From the NCBI RefSeq assembly GCF_024227435.1, contig NZ_CP100445.1:3878504-3942503 (forward strand): 64,000 nt of DNA, read 5' to 3'. The position numbers and the translations under genes were made by a program. This document shows positions 51,458 through 58,484 of this stretch, piece by piece. Under the pieces are notes generated by a model. The model was not told the origin of the DNA. It saw only the letters and a program-made list of their open reading frames with translations, and did no database searches. The number at the start of each line of letters is the position of its first letter. Position 1 is the first letter of the stretch. The stretch is from Natrinema caseinilyticum. Lineage in GTDB: Archaea; Halobacteriota; Halobacteria; Halobacteriales; Natrialbaceae.

Positions 51458-52888
51458 TTATCCGAGGCTTCCCTCCATCTCGAGTTCGATCAAGCGATTC
51501 AATTCGACCGCGTACTCGATCGGCAGTTCCTCCGTGATCGGCTCGATGAAGCCGGCGACGATCATCTTCTTGGCGTCGTCGTCGTCCAGGCCGCGACTCT
51601 GGAGGTAGAAGATGTCCTCGTCACCGATCTTCCCCACGGTCGCCTCGTGTGCGACGTCGACCTTCGACTCCTCGATTTCCATGTACGGCATGGTGTCCGA
51701 GGTGGACTCGTTGTCGAACATCAGGGCGTCGCACTCGACGGCGGTCGAGGAGTTCTCGGCGCCGTCGGCGATGTGGACGAGGCCGCGGTAATTGGTTCGG
51801 CCGCCGTCCTTCGAGATCGACTTGGACTCGATGGTCGAACTCGTGTTCGGCGCGTTGTGGTAGACCTTCGCACCGGTGTCGATGTCCTGGCCCTCGCCGG
51901 CGAATGCGATGGTGATGTGGGTGTCGGTCGCGCCGCGACCCTTGAGGATCGAACACGGGTAGAGCATGGTCGCTTTCGAGCCCATGCTGCCCGAGACCCA
52001 CTCCATCGTGCCGTTGGCCTCGACGATCGCGCGCTTGGTGTTCAGGTTGAACGTGTTCTTCGACCAGTTCTGGACCGTCGAGTACTGGACGTGTGCGTCC
52101 TCGCCGACGAACACCTCGACGCCGCCCGAGTGCAGGTTGTGGGTGCCGTACTTCGGTGCGGAACAGCCCTCGATGTAGTGGACTTCGGAGCCCTCCTCGG
52201 CGATGATGAGCGTGTGCTCGAACTGCCCCATCCCCTCGGAGTTCATCCGGAAGTACGCCTGCACGGGCATCTGGACCGTGACACCCTCGGGAACGTAGAC
52301 GAACGACCCGCCCGACCAGACGGCACCGTGCAAGGCGGCGAACTTGTTGTCGCTCGGCGGGACGCACGTCGTCATGAAGTGTTCTTTGACGAGGTCCGGG
52401 TGTTCCTGGACCGCGCGGTCCATGTTCATGAAGATGACACCCTTCTCCTCCCACTGCTCTTGCATGTTCTGATAGACGACTTCGGACTCGTACTGGGCAC
52501 CGACGCCGGAGAGGGCGTTCTTCTCGGCTTCCGGGATGCCCAGTTTGTCGAACGTGTCCTTGATCTCGTCGGGCAGTTCCGTCCAGTCGTCGACGCCCTC
52601 GCGCTTGTCGACGTCCGGGCGGATGTACGGGACGATCTCTCCGACGTCGAGTTCGGAGAGGTCCGGCATGCCGGGCCAGCCGGACGGCATCGGCATGTTC
52701 TGGTACTGTTTGAGCGCGCGGAGCCGGCGCTCGAGCATCCAGTCGGGCTCGTCTTTGTCCTCGGAGATCATGCGAATGACCTCCTCTGTCAGGCCCTTCT
52801 CGGATTTGACCGCAGCGTTCTGCTCTTTCTTGAACTCGAACCGGGCCTCGGTGTCTGTCTCTTTTAGGTGGTCTTGTTCGGAACTCAT
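51458..52888 (-). CDS. sufB: Fe-S cluster assembly protein SufB
   Basis: A 476-aa SufB scaffold subunit. The signatures are AVWSGGSFVYVPEGVTVQMP (about residues 189-208), EGCSAPKYGTHNLHSGGVEV (about 258-277), SMGSKATMLYPCSILKGRGA (about 306-325, with the candidate Cys) and EATVGKIGDEDIFYLQSRGL (about 425-444). It binds SufC and SufD, and the assembled cluster is transferred to target proteins. 61 bp separate it from sufC upstream and 1 bp from sufD downstream. Confidence 0.97.
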   Translation of the reverse strand: MSSEQDHLKETDTEARFEFKKEQNAAVKSEKGLTEEVIRMISEDKDEPDWMLERRLRALKQYQNMPMPSGWPGMPDLSELDVGEIVPYIRPDVDKREGVDDWTELPDEIKDTFDKLGIPEAEKNALSGVGAQYESEVVYQNMQEQWEEKGVIFMNMDRAVQEHPDLVKEHFMTTCVPPSDNKFAALHGAVWSGGSFVYVPEGVTVQMPVQAYFRMNSEGMGQFEHTLIIAEEGSEVHYIEGCSAPKYGTHNLHSGGVEVFVGEDAHVQYSTVQNWSKNTFNLNTKRAIVEANGTMEWVSGSMGSKATMLYPCSILKGRGATDTHITIAFAGEGQDIDTGAKVYHNAPNTSSTIESKSISKDGGRTNYRGLVHIADGAENSSTAVECDALMFDNESTSDTMPYMEIEESKVDVAHEATVGKIGDEDIFYLQSRGLDDDDAKKMIVAGFIEPITEELPIEYAVELNRLIELEMEGSLG

Positions 52889-52949
52889 TGGTTGATCGTA
52901 GTTGTGGTTACGGCTGTAACGTTATTACGGTTGTTCTAGCTGAATTCGG

Positions 52950-53855
52950 TTACGCGGTGCCGTAGACCTCTTCGCGGACCCAGTCGTACCCCTTGTCCTC
53001 GAGTTCTTCGGCGAGTTCCGGACCGCCGCTTTTGGCGATCTGGCCGTCGAGCATCACGTGGACGTGATCCGGTTCGACGTAGTCGAGGATGCGCTGGTAG
53101 TGGGTGATCTGCAGGATGCCGGTCCCCTGCTCGTCTCGAAGCGCGTTGATACCGTCGGAGACGTCCTGCAGTCGGTCGATGTCGAGCCCGGAGTCGATCT
53201 CGTCCAGGACGGCGATCGAGGGTTCGAGGATCGCGGCCTGCAGCACTTCGTTCTGTTTCTTTTCACCGCCGGAGAAGCCGGCGTTGAGGTAGCGCTGGGC
53301 GAACTTCTCGTCCATATCCAGCTGTTCCATCTTCTCCTGGAGGATCTCCTGGAACTCGGCGACGCCGACCTCGCCCTCGTCTGCGGGTCCTTCCATCGGG
53401 GAGGTTTCGAAGCCTTCGTCCTCGCTTTCGTCCTCGCTCTCGTCCTCCTCGAAAAGTTCCTCGCGCTCCTCGATCTTGGCGTTCAGCGCCGTCCGGAGGA
53501 AGTTCGTCATCGTGACGCCTTCGATCTCGGCCGGATACTGGAAGCCGAGGAACACGCCGAGCGCAGCGCGCTCGTTCGGCTCGAGGTCGAGCAGGTCCCA
53601 GGTTCGGTGGTCCTCGTCGATCTCGATTTCGTCGCCGAACTCGCCTTCCTCCAGGTGGAGCAGGACCTCACCCTCGGTGACGTCGTAAGCGGGATGGCCG
53701 GCGATGACCTTCGCGGTGGTGGACTTCCCGGAACCGTTCGGCCCCATCAGAGCGTGGATCTCGCCCGATTCGACCTCGAGATCGACGCCCTCGAGGATCT
53801 TCTCGTCGCCCTCCGCTACTTCGGCATGCAGGTTGCGTAGTTCGAGACGTGCCAT
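52950..53855 (-). CDS. sufC: Fe-S cluster assembly ATPase SufC
   Basis: A 301-aa ABC-type ATPase that drives conformational change in SufBCD. It contains Walker A MGPNGSGKSTTAKVIAG (about residues 36-52), NERAALGVFLGFQYPAEIEG, signature LNAGFSGGEKKQNEVLQAAI (about 191-210), Walker B PSIAVLDEIDSGLDID, and the H-loop LQITHYQRILDYV. An acidic insert (EEDESEDESEDEGFETSPM, about 137-155) lies in the helical region; this is a haloarchaeal feature. First gene of the operon. A 20-bp perfect palindrome is upstream (53901-53920). Confidence 0.97.
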   Translation of the reverse strand: MARLELRNLHAEVAEGDEKILEGVDLEVESGEIHALMGPNGSGKSTTAKVIAGHPAYDVTEGEVLLHLEEGEFGDEIEIDEDHRTWDLLDLEPNERAALGVFLGFQYPAEIEGVTMTNFLRTALNAKIEEREELFEEDESEDESEDEGFETSPMEGPADEGEVGVAEFQEILQEKMEQLDMDEKFAQRYLNAGFSGGEKKQNEVLQAAILEPSIAVLDEIDSGLDIDRLQDVSDGINALRDEQGTGILQITHYQRILDYVEPDHVHVMLDGQIAKSGGPELAEELEDKGYDWVREEVYGTA

Positions 53856-53900
53856 AGTACTCTGTCACCCGAATGGTGGGTCGTATGACTGATAACGGTT

Positions 53901-53920
53901 TCGTATCCAATTGGATACGA
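53901..53920. promoter_or_regulatory. 20-bp perfect palindrome at the suf promoter, candidate operator
   Basis: TCGTATCCAATTGGATACGA is a perfect 20-bp palindrome, 46-65 bp upstream of the sufC ATG. On the minus strand an AT-rich TATA-type stretch (AAATTATTTT, about 53933-53942) precedes it by about 15 bp, so the site covers the predicted transcription start. This is the position of a repressor operator for the sufCBD operon. The sequence is unlike the iron-box half-site TTAGGC at 35939. Confidence 0.7.
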
Positions 53921-54017
53921 TTCCGCTCGGCAAAAATAATTTTTCAAAACGAGAAGTTTCCCCGTTCCGCGACCGGTTCCCTGATTGAAAATCCCCGGTT
54001 CGATGCCGGCCCGACGC

Positions 54018-56756
54018 TTACCAGTATTGATCGAGACCGGTCTGTTCCTGACCGCTTTTCACCTCTTCCCAGGAGACGTCGAGCGCCTCGAGAATGCGCT
54101 CGATCGGCCCCTTCAACGTTTTCTCGAGCATCTTCTCGGAGTCGACCGCGAACTCGTCGGGGATCTGATCTTCGTACTCGAAGCAGATGACGTCGGGATC
54201 GCGTTTGAACGCGCCGTAGAGGGGGTCAGTACGCGCGTCGAACCCTTCTTCGGCCTCGAGGCGTTCGAAGAACGTCGGATCGACGCGCTCGAGGTAGAGG
54301 CGCTTCGGTTTGCTCCCGCGCTGGAAGTTGGTGCCGAGCATCAGGTTGGCGTACTTCGCGCCGCGGACCTGCGCCGTATCCGTGTCGTAGTTGTCCAGGC
54401 GCTTGCCGATCCCTCCCGGAATGGCGATGTCCTCGAGCGAAACCTCTCCCGCCAGCACGTCCTCGATGACGTCGTTGACGTACTCCTTTGCACCTTCGAC
54501 GTCGCCGTCCTTGACGATCATCTCGATGACCTCGTGCTGGACCTCCTTCGTGATGGGTGCGATGTCCGAGCGCTGGTACTCGAAACCGACGATGTCGACG
54601 TCGTCGACGTCCTTACCTTCCTTCCAGGTGATGTGGCCCGCGTATCGTTTCTTCGTCCCGGCCTGGAAGAACCGCCGGTAGAGTTTCTCGAATTCGATCT
54701 GAAACCGGTGGTCTTCGGCATTCAGATCCTCGCGCGCGAAGTCGTCGTACCGGCCGTTGATGTACTCCTCTATTTCGAACGACTGCTCGAGCGCCTCCGC
54801 TTTCGAGACGTCGGGGCCGAGTTCGAGCATGACCGAATCGGTGTCACCATATGCAACCTGATAATTAATTTCGTTCGCCGCCGTTTCGGTGAATTCGATC
54901 ACTTCGCGCCCAGTCGCGGTAATCGCGGATGCCGCCTCCTTGTCGTATAACCGAAACTGTTCCCAACCCGACACGCCATACAACGAGTTCATGATTACCT
55001 TTACCGCTCCCTGCTGACGGTCGTACTGTTCGTACTCCCTGCTGCCGGGTTCGTACTGGTTTCGCTGGGATTTCTTCTCCTCGCGTTCGGCCAGCAGTTC
55101 GTTGATCATCTCCCGCATGACCCCGTCGGGTTCCTTGCGAAAGTGGGTCGGCTCCGGTCGCGTCGGTGCGACGAACGTCTCGCCGTCGTACTCGTCCGGA
55201 TCGACCCTCGTTTCGGGTGACGCGTTGACCGTCACCATGCACATCGGGTACAGCGACTTCAGGTCGAGGACGGTGACGTTCTCTTTGACTCCCGTGATCG
55301 GCTCGAACACCGCACCGCCTTCGTACTCCTCGCCGGCCTCCTGTTGCCCCTTCGACGGCAGCGAAAACCGCCCGTGCGCTTCGTGGAGGACGTACATGTC
55401 GACCGCGTCGCCCGGGGTCGGCGCGTCCTCGAGTTTGCAGCCGACGAACGACCGCACTTCGTCCCAGAAGGCGATGATCTCCTGTTGGCGGTCGAGTTCG
55501 ACGCAGAGTTCGACGTCCCGAAGGTTGTATTCGAGCAGTCGCGTCGGGTCGTCCTCCCAGAGGTCGCCGATATCACCGGCGTAGCGTTCCTTGCCGACGC
55601 CGAGTTCCACCTCGCCGACGGCGTCGAGCCGATAGGAATCGAGTTCCGAGAAGACCGTCCGCTGGTAGGCATAGAGCAGGTCGAAGACGATGCGGCCCTT
55701 GATGTCCGGGCCGCCCCAGTTACTCCGCCAGACCTCGTCGACTCGAGAGAGCCGGTCGACGGCCAGGTCGTACTCGTGGTGTGGCCCCTCGAGTTCCTCG
55801 AGACGGTCGAGGAAGTACGGTGCGTCGAAATCCTCGAAGTTCCAGCCGGTAAGCAAGTCCGGATCGGTCTCGTCGATATAGTCGATGAAGGCCTCGAGCA
55901 TCGCCGCTTCGTCCTCGAAGCTGCGCACTTCGTGGTCGATGTGGCCCTCGATCGGTTCGTAGTCCGTGATTTCGGTCGGGATGGTCCCGTCGCCGACCGG
56001 CGCCTCGTACAGCCACATGACGTACTCGTCACGGTACGAGTCGTGGCTCGTGAGACAGACGATGGGTTCTTCGCCGTCTTCGGGAAAGCCCGAGCGGTCG
56101 TCGACTTCGATGTCGAACGTACAGACGCGCGGTTGCGCGTTGACGTCCGCCGCTTCGACCTCGTCGTGGGGGACGATCAACGAGTCGTCGTCGGCACGGC
56201 GCTCCGGAACCCGAATTCCGCTGCGAATGTCCTTGTCGATCAGGAATCGATTCGGAAACAGGATGTCCGCCTCGTAGTGGTCGAAATCGTCGCGCACCTG
56301 CCCGACGTCTCGAGGCGTCTGCCCGAAAATTTTGGTGAGTTTCTCGCCACGGATGCTCTCGTAGGGTTCGCCGTCGTGACCGACCTCCCGGCTTCCGGTA
56401 AGTCGGTCGTATTGCTCCTCGGGCGGCCGATCGAGCGAATTCGTCGGCGTGTAGAAGTATGGTTGAAAACCGACGACCTGGACGTGCTCGAGGGCCCCTT
56501 CGGGCGTCCGTCCGAAGACGTGCATGATCGGCCGCTCCTCGTCGCCGTAGCCGGCGATCGTGTAGTCGACCTGCATCACGGCGAGTTCGAGTTCACCGTC
56601 CGGTTCGGGGAGCGTCTCTTCGACGACGTCGATCACCTCCGTGGCGGTGGACCCGCCGTTGCCGGCGACGGCAACCGCCTCTTCTGCCGGCCGGTCGTCG
56701 GTCGCGTCGGAGTCACCACCGAACTCCGTCAGTCCGGTCTGGCCCGCCTCAGTCAT
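54018..56756 (-). CDS. polB: Family B DNA polymerase (PolB)
   Basis: A 912-aa replicative-type family B polymerase. Exonuclease motifs are RVCTFDIEVDDRSGF (Exo I, about residue 195), LTGWNFEDFDAPYFLDRLEE (Exo II, about 300) and LLEYNLRDVELCVELDRQQE (Exo III, about 404). Polymerase motifs are VTVLDLKSLYPMCMVTVNAS (region II, about 490), VKVIMNSLYGVSGW (region III, about 600) and QVAYGDTDSVMLEL (region I, about 650). The N-terminal 40 acidic residues are a likely tail. No intein interrupts region I, II or III, though many haloarchaeal PolB genes carry inteins there. Transcribed leftward, alone. Confidence 0.97.
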   Translation of the reverse strand: MTEAGQTGLTEFGGDSDATDDRPAEEAVAVAGNGGSTATEVIDVVEETLPEPDGELELAVMQVDYTIAGYGDEERPIMHVFGRTPEGALEHVQVVGFQPYFYTPTNSLDRPPEEQYDRLTGSREVGHDGEPYESIRGEKLTKIFGQTPRDVGQVRDDFDHYEADILFPNRFLIDKDIRSGIRVPERRADDDSLIVPHDEVEAADVNAQPRVCTFDIEVDDRSGFPEDGEEPIVCLTSHDSYRDEYVMWLYEAPVGDGTIPTEITDYEPIEGHIDHEVRSFEDEAAMLEAFIDYIDETDPDLLTGWNFEDFDAPYFLDRLEELEGPHHEYDLAVDRLSRVDEVWRSNWGGPDIKGRIVFDLLYAYQRTVFSELDSYRLDAVGEVELGVGKERYAGDIGDLWEDDPTRLLEYNLRDVELCVELDRQQEIIAFWDEVRSFVGCKLEDAPTPGDAVDMYVLHEAHGRFSLPSKGQQEAGEEYEGGAVFEPITGVKENVTVLDLKSLYPMCMVTVNASPETRVDPDEYDGETFVAPTRPEPTHFRKEPDGVMREMINELLAEREEKKSQRNQYEPGSREYEQYDRQQGAVKVIMNSLYGVSGWEQFRLYDKEAASAITATGREVIEFTETAANEINYQVAYGDTDSVMLELGPDVSKAEALEQSFEIEEYINGRYDDFAREDLNAEDHRFQIEFEKLYRRFFQAGTKKRYAGHITWKEGKDVDDVDIVGFEYQRSDIAPITKEVQHEVIEMIVKDGDVEGAKEYVNDVIEDVLAGEVSLEDIAIPGGIGKRLDNYDTDTAQVRGAKYANLMLGTNFQRGSKPKRLYLERVDPTFFERLEAEEGFDARTDPLYGAFKRDPDVICFEYEDQIPDEFAVDSEKMLEKTLKGPIERILEALDVSWEEVKSGQEQTGLDQYW

Positions 56757-57106
56757 GATACCCGGATTAGCAGTCGGCGGTTAAAAACCCCTGCAATCCC
56801 CCTCCGTGACCGTCACCGTCCGGGCCGTCTCGAGGGCTCTACTGGTGATACAGGAGCCCGGGTCAGAGAAGAGAACGACTGATAGTTGGGAAGTGGTGAA
56901 ACAGACGCCGTTACCGACCGATCTCCGTCATCTAGACCGGCTTCCGGCTGTCGCAGTTCGGTGGTGACCCGGATTTCGTCTCTCGTGAGCGGAGACCTGC
57001 TCCTGGCCGGTCGCTGCTCGGAACGACCCGTTTATCAGGGGGTCCCATCTGAAAAGTTGCGGGGGCAAGAAGACATATAACTTGGTAACACATAACATAG
57101 GCACAG
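56757..57106. other. Intergenic region with promoter of the 61-aa gene
   Basis: Divergent gap. ACATATAAC (about 57072-57080) is a good TATA box 27-35 bp before GTG 57107. The polB side has no clear TATA element. No gene or repeat recognised in the rest. Confidence 0.5.
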
Positions 57107-57292
57107 GTGATCGATGTGTCCACCCATGTGAACGATGACGCGACGGATCGGCGCGAACCGAGTAGCGAACCCGAGGGTACCGCAACGATCGAATCCTACG
57201 AGACCGAAAACGGCGTCGTCTTCTACGATGCCCAGAACCCGCTCGCGTGGATGGAGACCTCCCGAACCCTCACGCTCGAGGAACTCGCCTGA
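57107..57292 (+). CDS. Small haloarchaeal protein, DUF7331-like
   Basis: A 61-aa acidic protein; YETENGVVFYDAQNPLAWME (about residues 31-50) and the terminal SRTLTLEELA are the conserved core of a short haloarchaeal family that I recall as DUF7331. No in-frame ATG exists; GTG 57107 is preferred since the TATA at 57072 fits, with GTG 57116 and 57128 as alternatives. Function unknown. Two further haloarchaea-specific genes follow on the same strand. Confidence 0.7.
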   Translation: MIDVSTHVNDDATDRREPSSEPEGTATIESYETENGVVFYDAQNPLAWMETSRTLTLEELA

Positions 57293-57343
57293 GGGGCGGT
57301 CTAAACGCGAACACTTTTCCTGCCGTTTACCCTTCGCTCACAC

Positions 57344-57901
57344 GTGGTATTCGACTCGACCGACGACGAGTCCGCAGACCGGGATCCGGACCCGGAGGGA
57401 ACGGTCAGGGATCCGGGTGAGCAATACCGAAACCCCGAGGAGAAGTTCATGGATCCCGACCACGATTCCCTGACGATTCCCCAGATCGGGGTCGAAGAAC
57501 CCGATGCAGATACCGCGACGGATTCGCTCTCGATCCCCTCGGTGACCACGCCCGAAACCGACGCCCCGGACGACGTCCTCGAGACGTTCTGGGTTCTCGT
57601 GGTCGTCCTCAACGGTGCGATTCTGGCCCTCTCGCTCGGTGCCCTCTTTTTGCTCTTCGAAGGGGACACGACCAGAGGTGGCTCTCTGCTCGCCATCGGG
57701 CTCGTCACCACGGGGTTTTCCGCTCACCGATACAGGCAGTTCCGGCGTGCCGTATCCGAGCCGACGGAACCGGCGGATACGGCAGACTCGACGGACGCGA
57801 CCGGTTCGGGGGACGACCGAACCGAATCGGACGAAACGTTGAATACCGGTGCACCCGACGACACCGATACGACATCGACCGACGATTCAGGGAAATCATG
57901 A
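57344..57901 (+). CDS. Acidic protein with two membrane helices, haloarchaea-specific
   Basis: A 185-aa protein with a long acidic N-terminus (PDPEGTVRDPGEQYRNPEEK near residue 15), two membrane helices (about 82-106 FWVLVVVLNGAILALSLGAL and 111-126 GGSLLAIGLVTTGF), and an acidic Thr/Asp-rich tail. The start is GTG 57344. The next gene overlaps its stop codon by 4 bp (ATGA), so both are co-translated. The family is not securely named; function unknown. Confidence 0.75.
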   Translation: MVFDSTDDESADRDPDPEGTVRDPGEQYRNPEEKFMDPDHDSLTIPQIGVEEPDADTATDSLSIPSVTTPETDAPDDVLETFWVLVVVLNGAILALSLGALFLLFEGDTTRGGSLLAIGLVTTGFSAHRYRQFRRAVSEPTEPADTADSTDATGSGDDRTESDETLNTGAPDDTDTTSTDDSGKS

Positions 57902-58344
57902 AATCCGTCCAGGATAACACCGGGAAGCGGTATCTCCTTCTCAAGCACTCCACGGACGCGAGTCTCGTCCGCGATCCCGCAACCGGAAACGAATGTTACA
58001 TCCAGAACGACCGCCTCGAAGCGGTCGACGAGGAATCGCCCCTCGAGACGGCCGCTCGGAGCGTCGACGAACCGGTTGTAACCCTCCTGACGAACGTTCA
58101 CGACACGCAAACGCTCGGTCTCTTGATCGAACTCGCAGAACGGGGTCCCCTCGACGTCCGCACGCTACTCGACGCGTACGATCTCTGCGAGAGCGACCTG
58201 CACGGGCGCCTGACCGTTCTCACAGCGGCGGGGTTGCTCGAGGAAACACAGGTCGCCAGCGGACGCGGCTATCGGATCACCGAGGAGTGTGCCACCGCAC
58301 TCGAGGCGATTCGAAACGGATCCACTCACGAACGAAGCGAGTGA
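57898..58344 (+). CDS. Winged-helix-type regulator-like protein, haloarchaea-specific
   Basis: A 148-aa protein, overlapping the preceding gene by 4 bp. Its N-terminal half (KSVQDNTGKRYLLLKHSTDA ... ETAARSVDEPVVTLLTNVHD) has strands with a possible ligand-binding or dimer role. Its C-terminal half (LGLLIELAERGPLDVRTLLD, DLCESDLHGRLTVLTAAGLL) is a winged HTH. Coupling to the membrane protein suggests a membrane-associated sensor and regulator pair, which is an inference. I recall it as a haloarchaeal DUF family but am not sure of the number. Confidence 0.75.
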   Translation: MKSVQDNTGKRYLLLKHSTDASLVRDPATGNECYIQNDRLEAVDEESPLETAARSVDEPVVTLLTNVHDTQTLGLLIELAERGPLDVRTLLDAYDLCESDLHGRLTVLTAAGLLEETQVASGRGYRITEECATALEAIRNGSTHERSE

Positions 58345-58345
58345 A

Positions 58346-58383
58346 GGACGAACCGCGAGGAAGGGTAATGGACGAACCGCGAG
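58346..58383. repeat. Direct repeat between convergent genes
   Basis: GGACGAACCGCGAG occurs at 58346-58359 and 58370-58383, 24 bp apart, in the gap between the convergent HTH-type gene and rad50. Likely chance or a minor duplication. Confidence 0.4.
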
Positions 58384-58484
58384 AAACGACGTAAAACAGT
58401 TCTCGTCTCCCGGACGGGCTGTGAATACAGATCGCATCGAGCGGTTCGCCCTTCGCATCGTCCGCGTCGCGTCCCGAAACAGCC

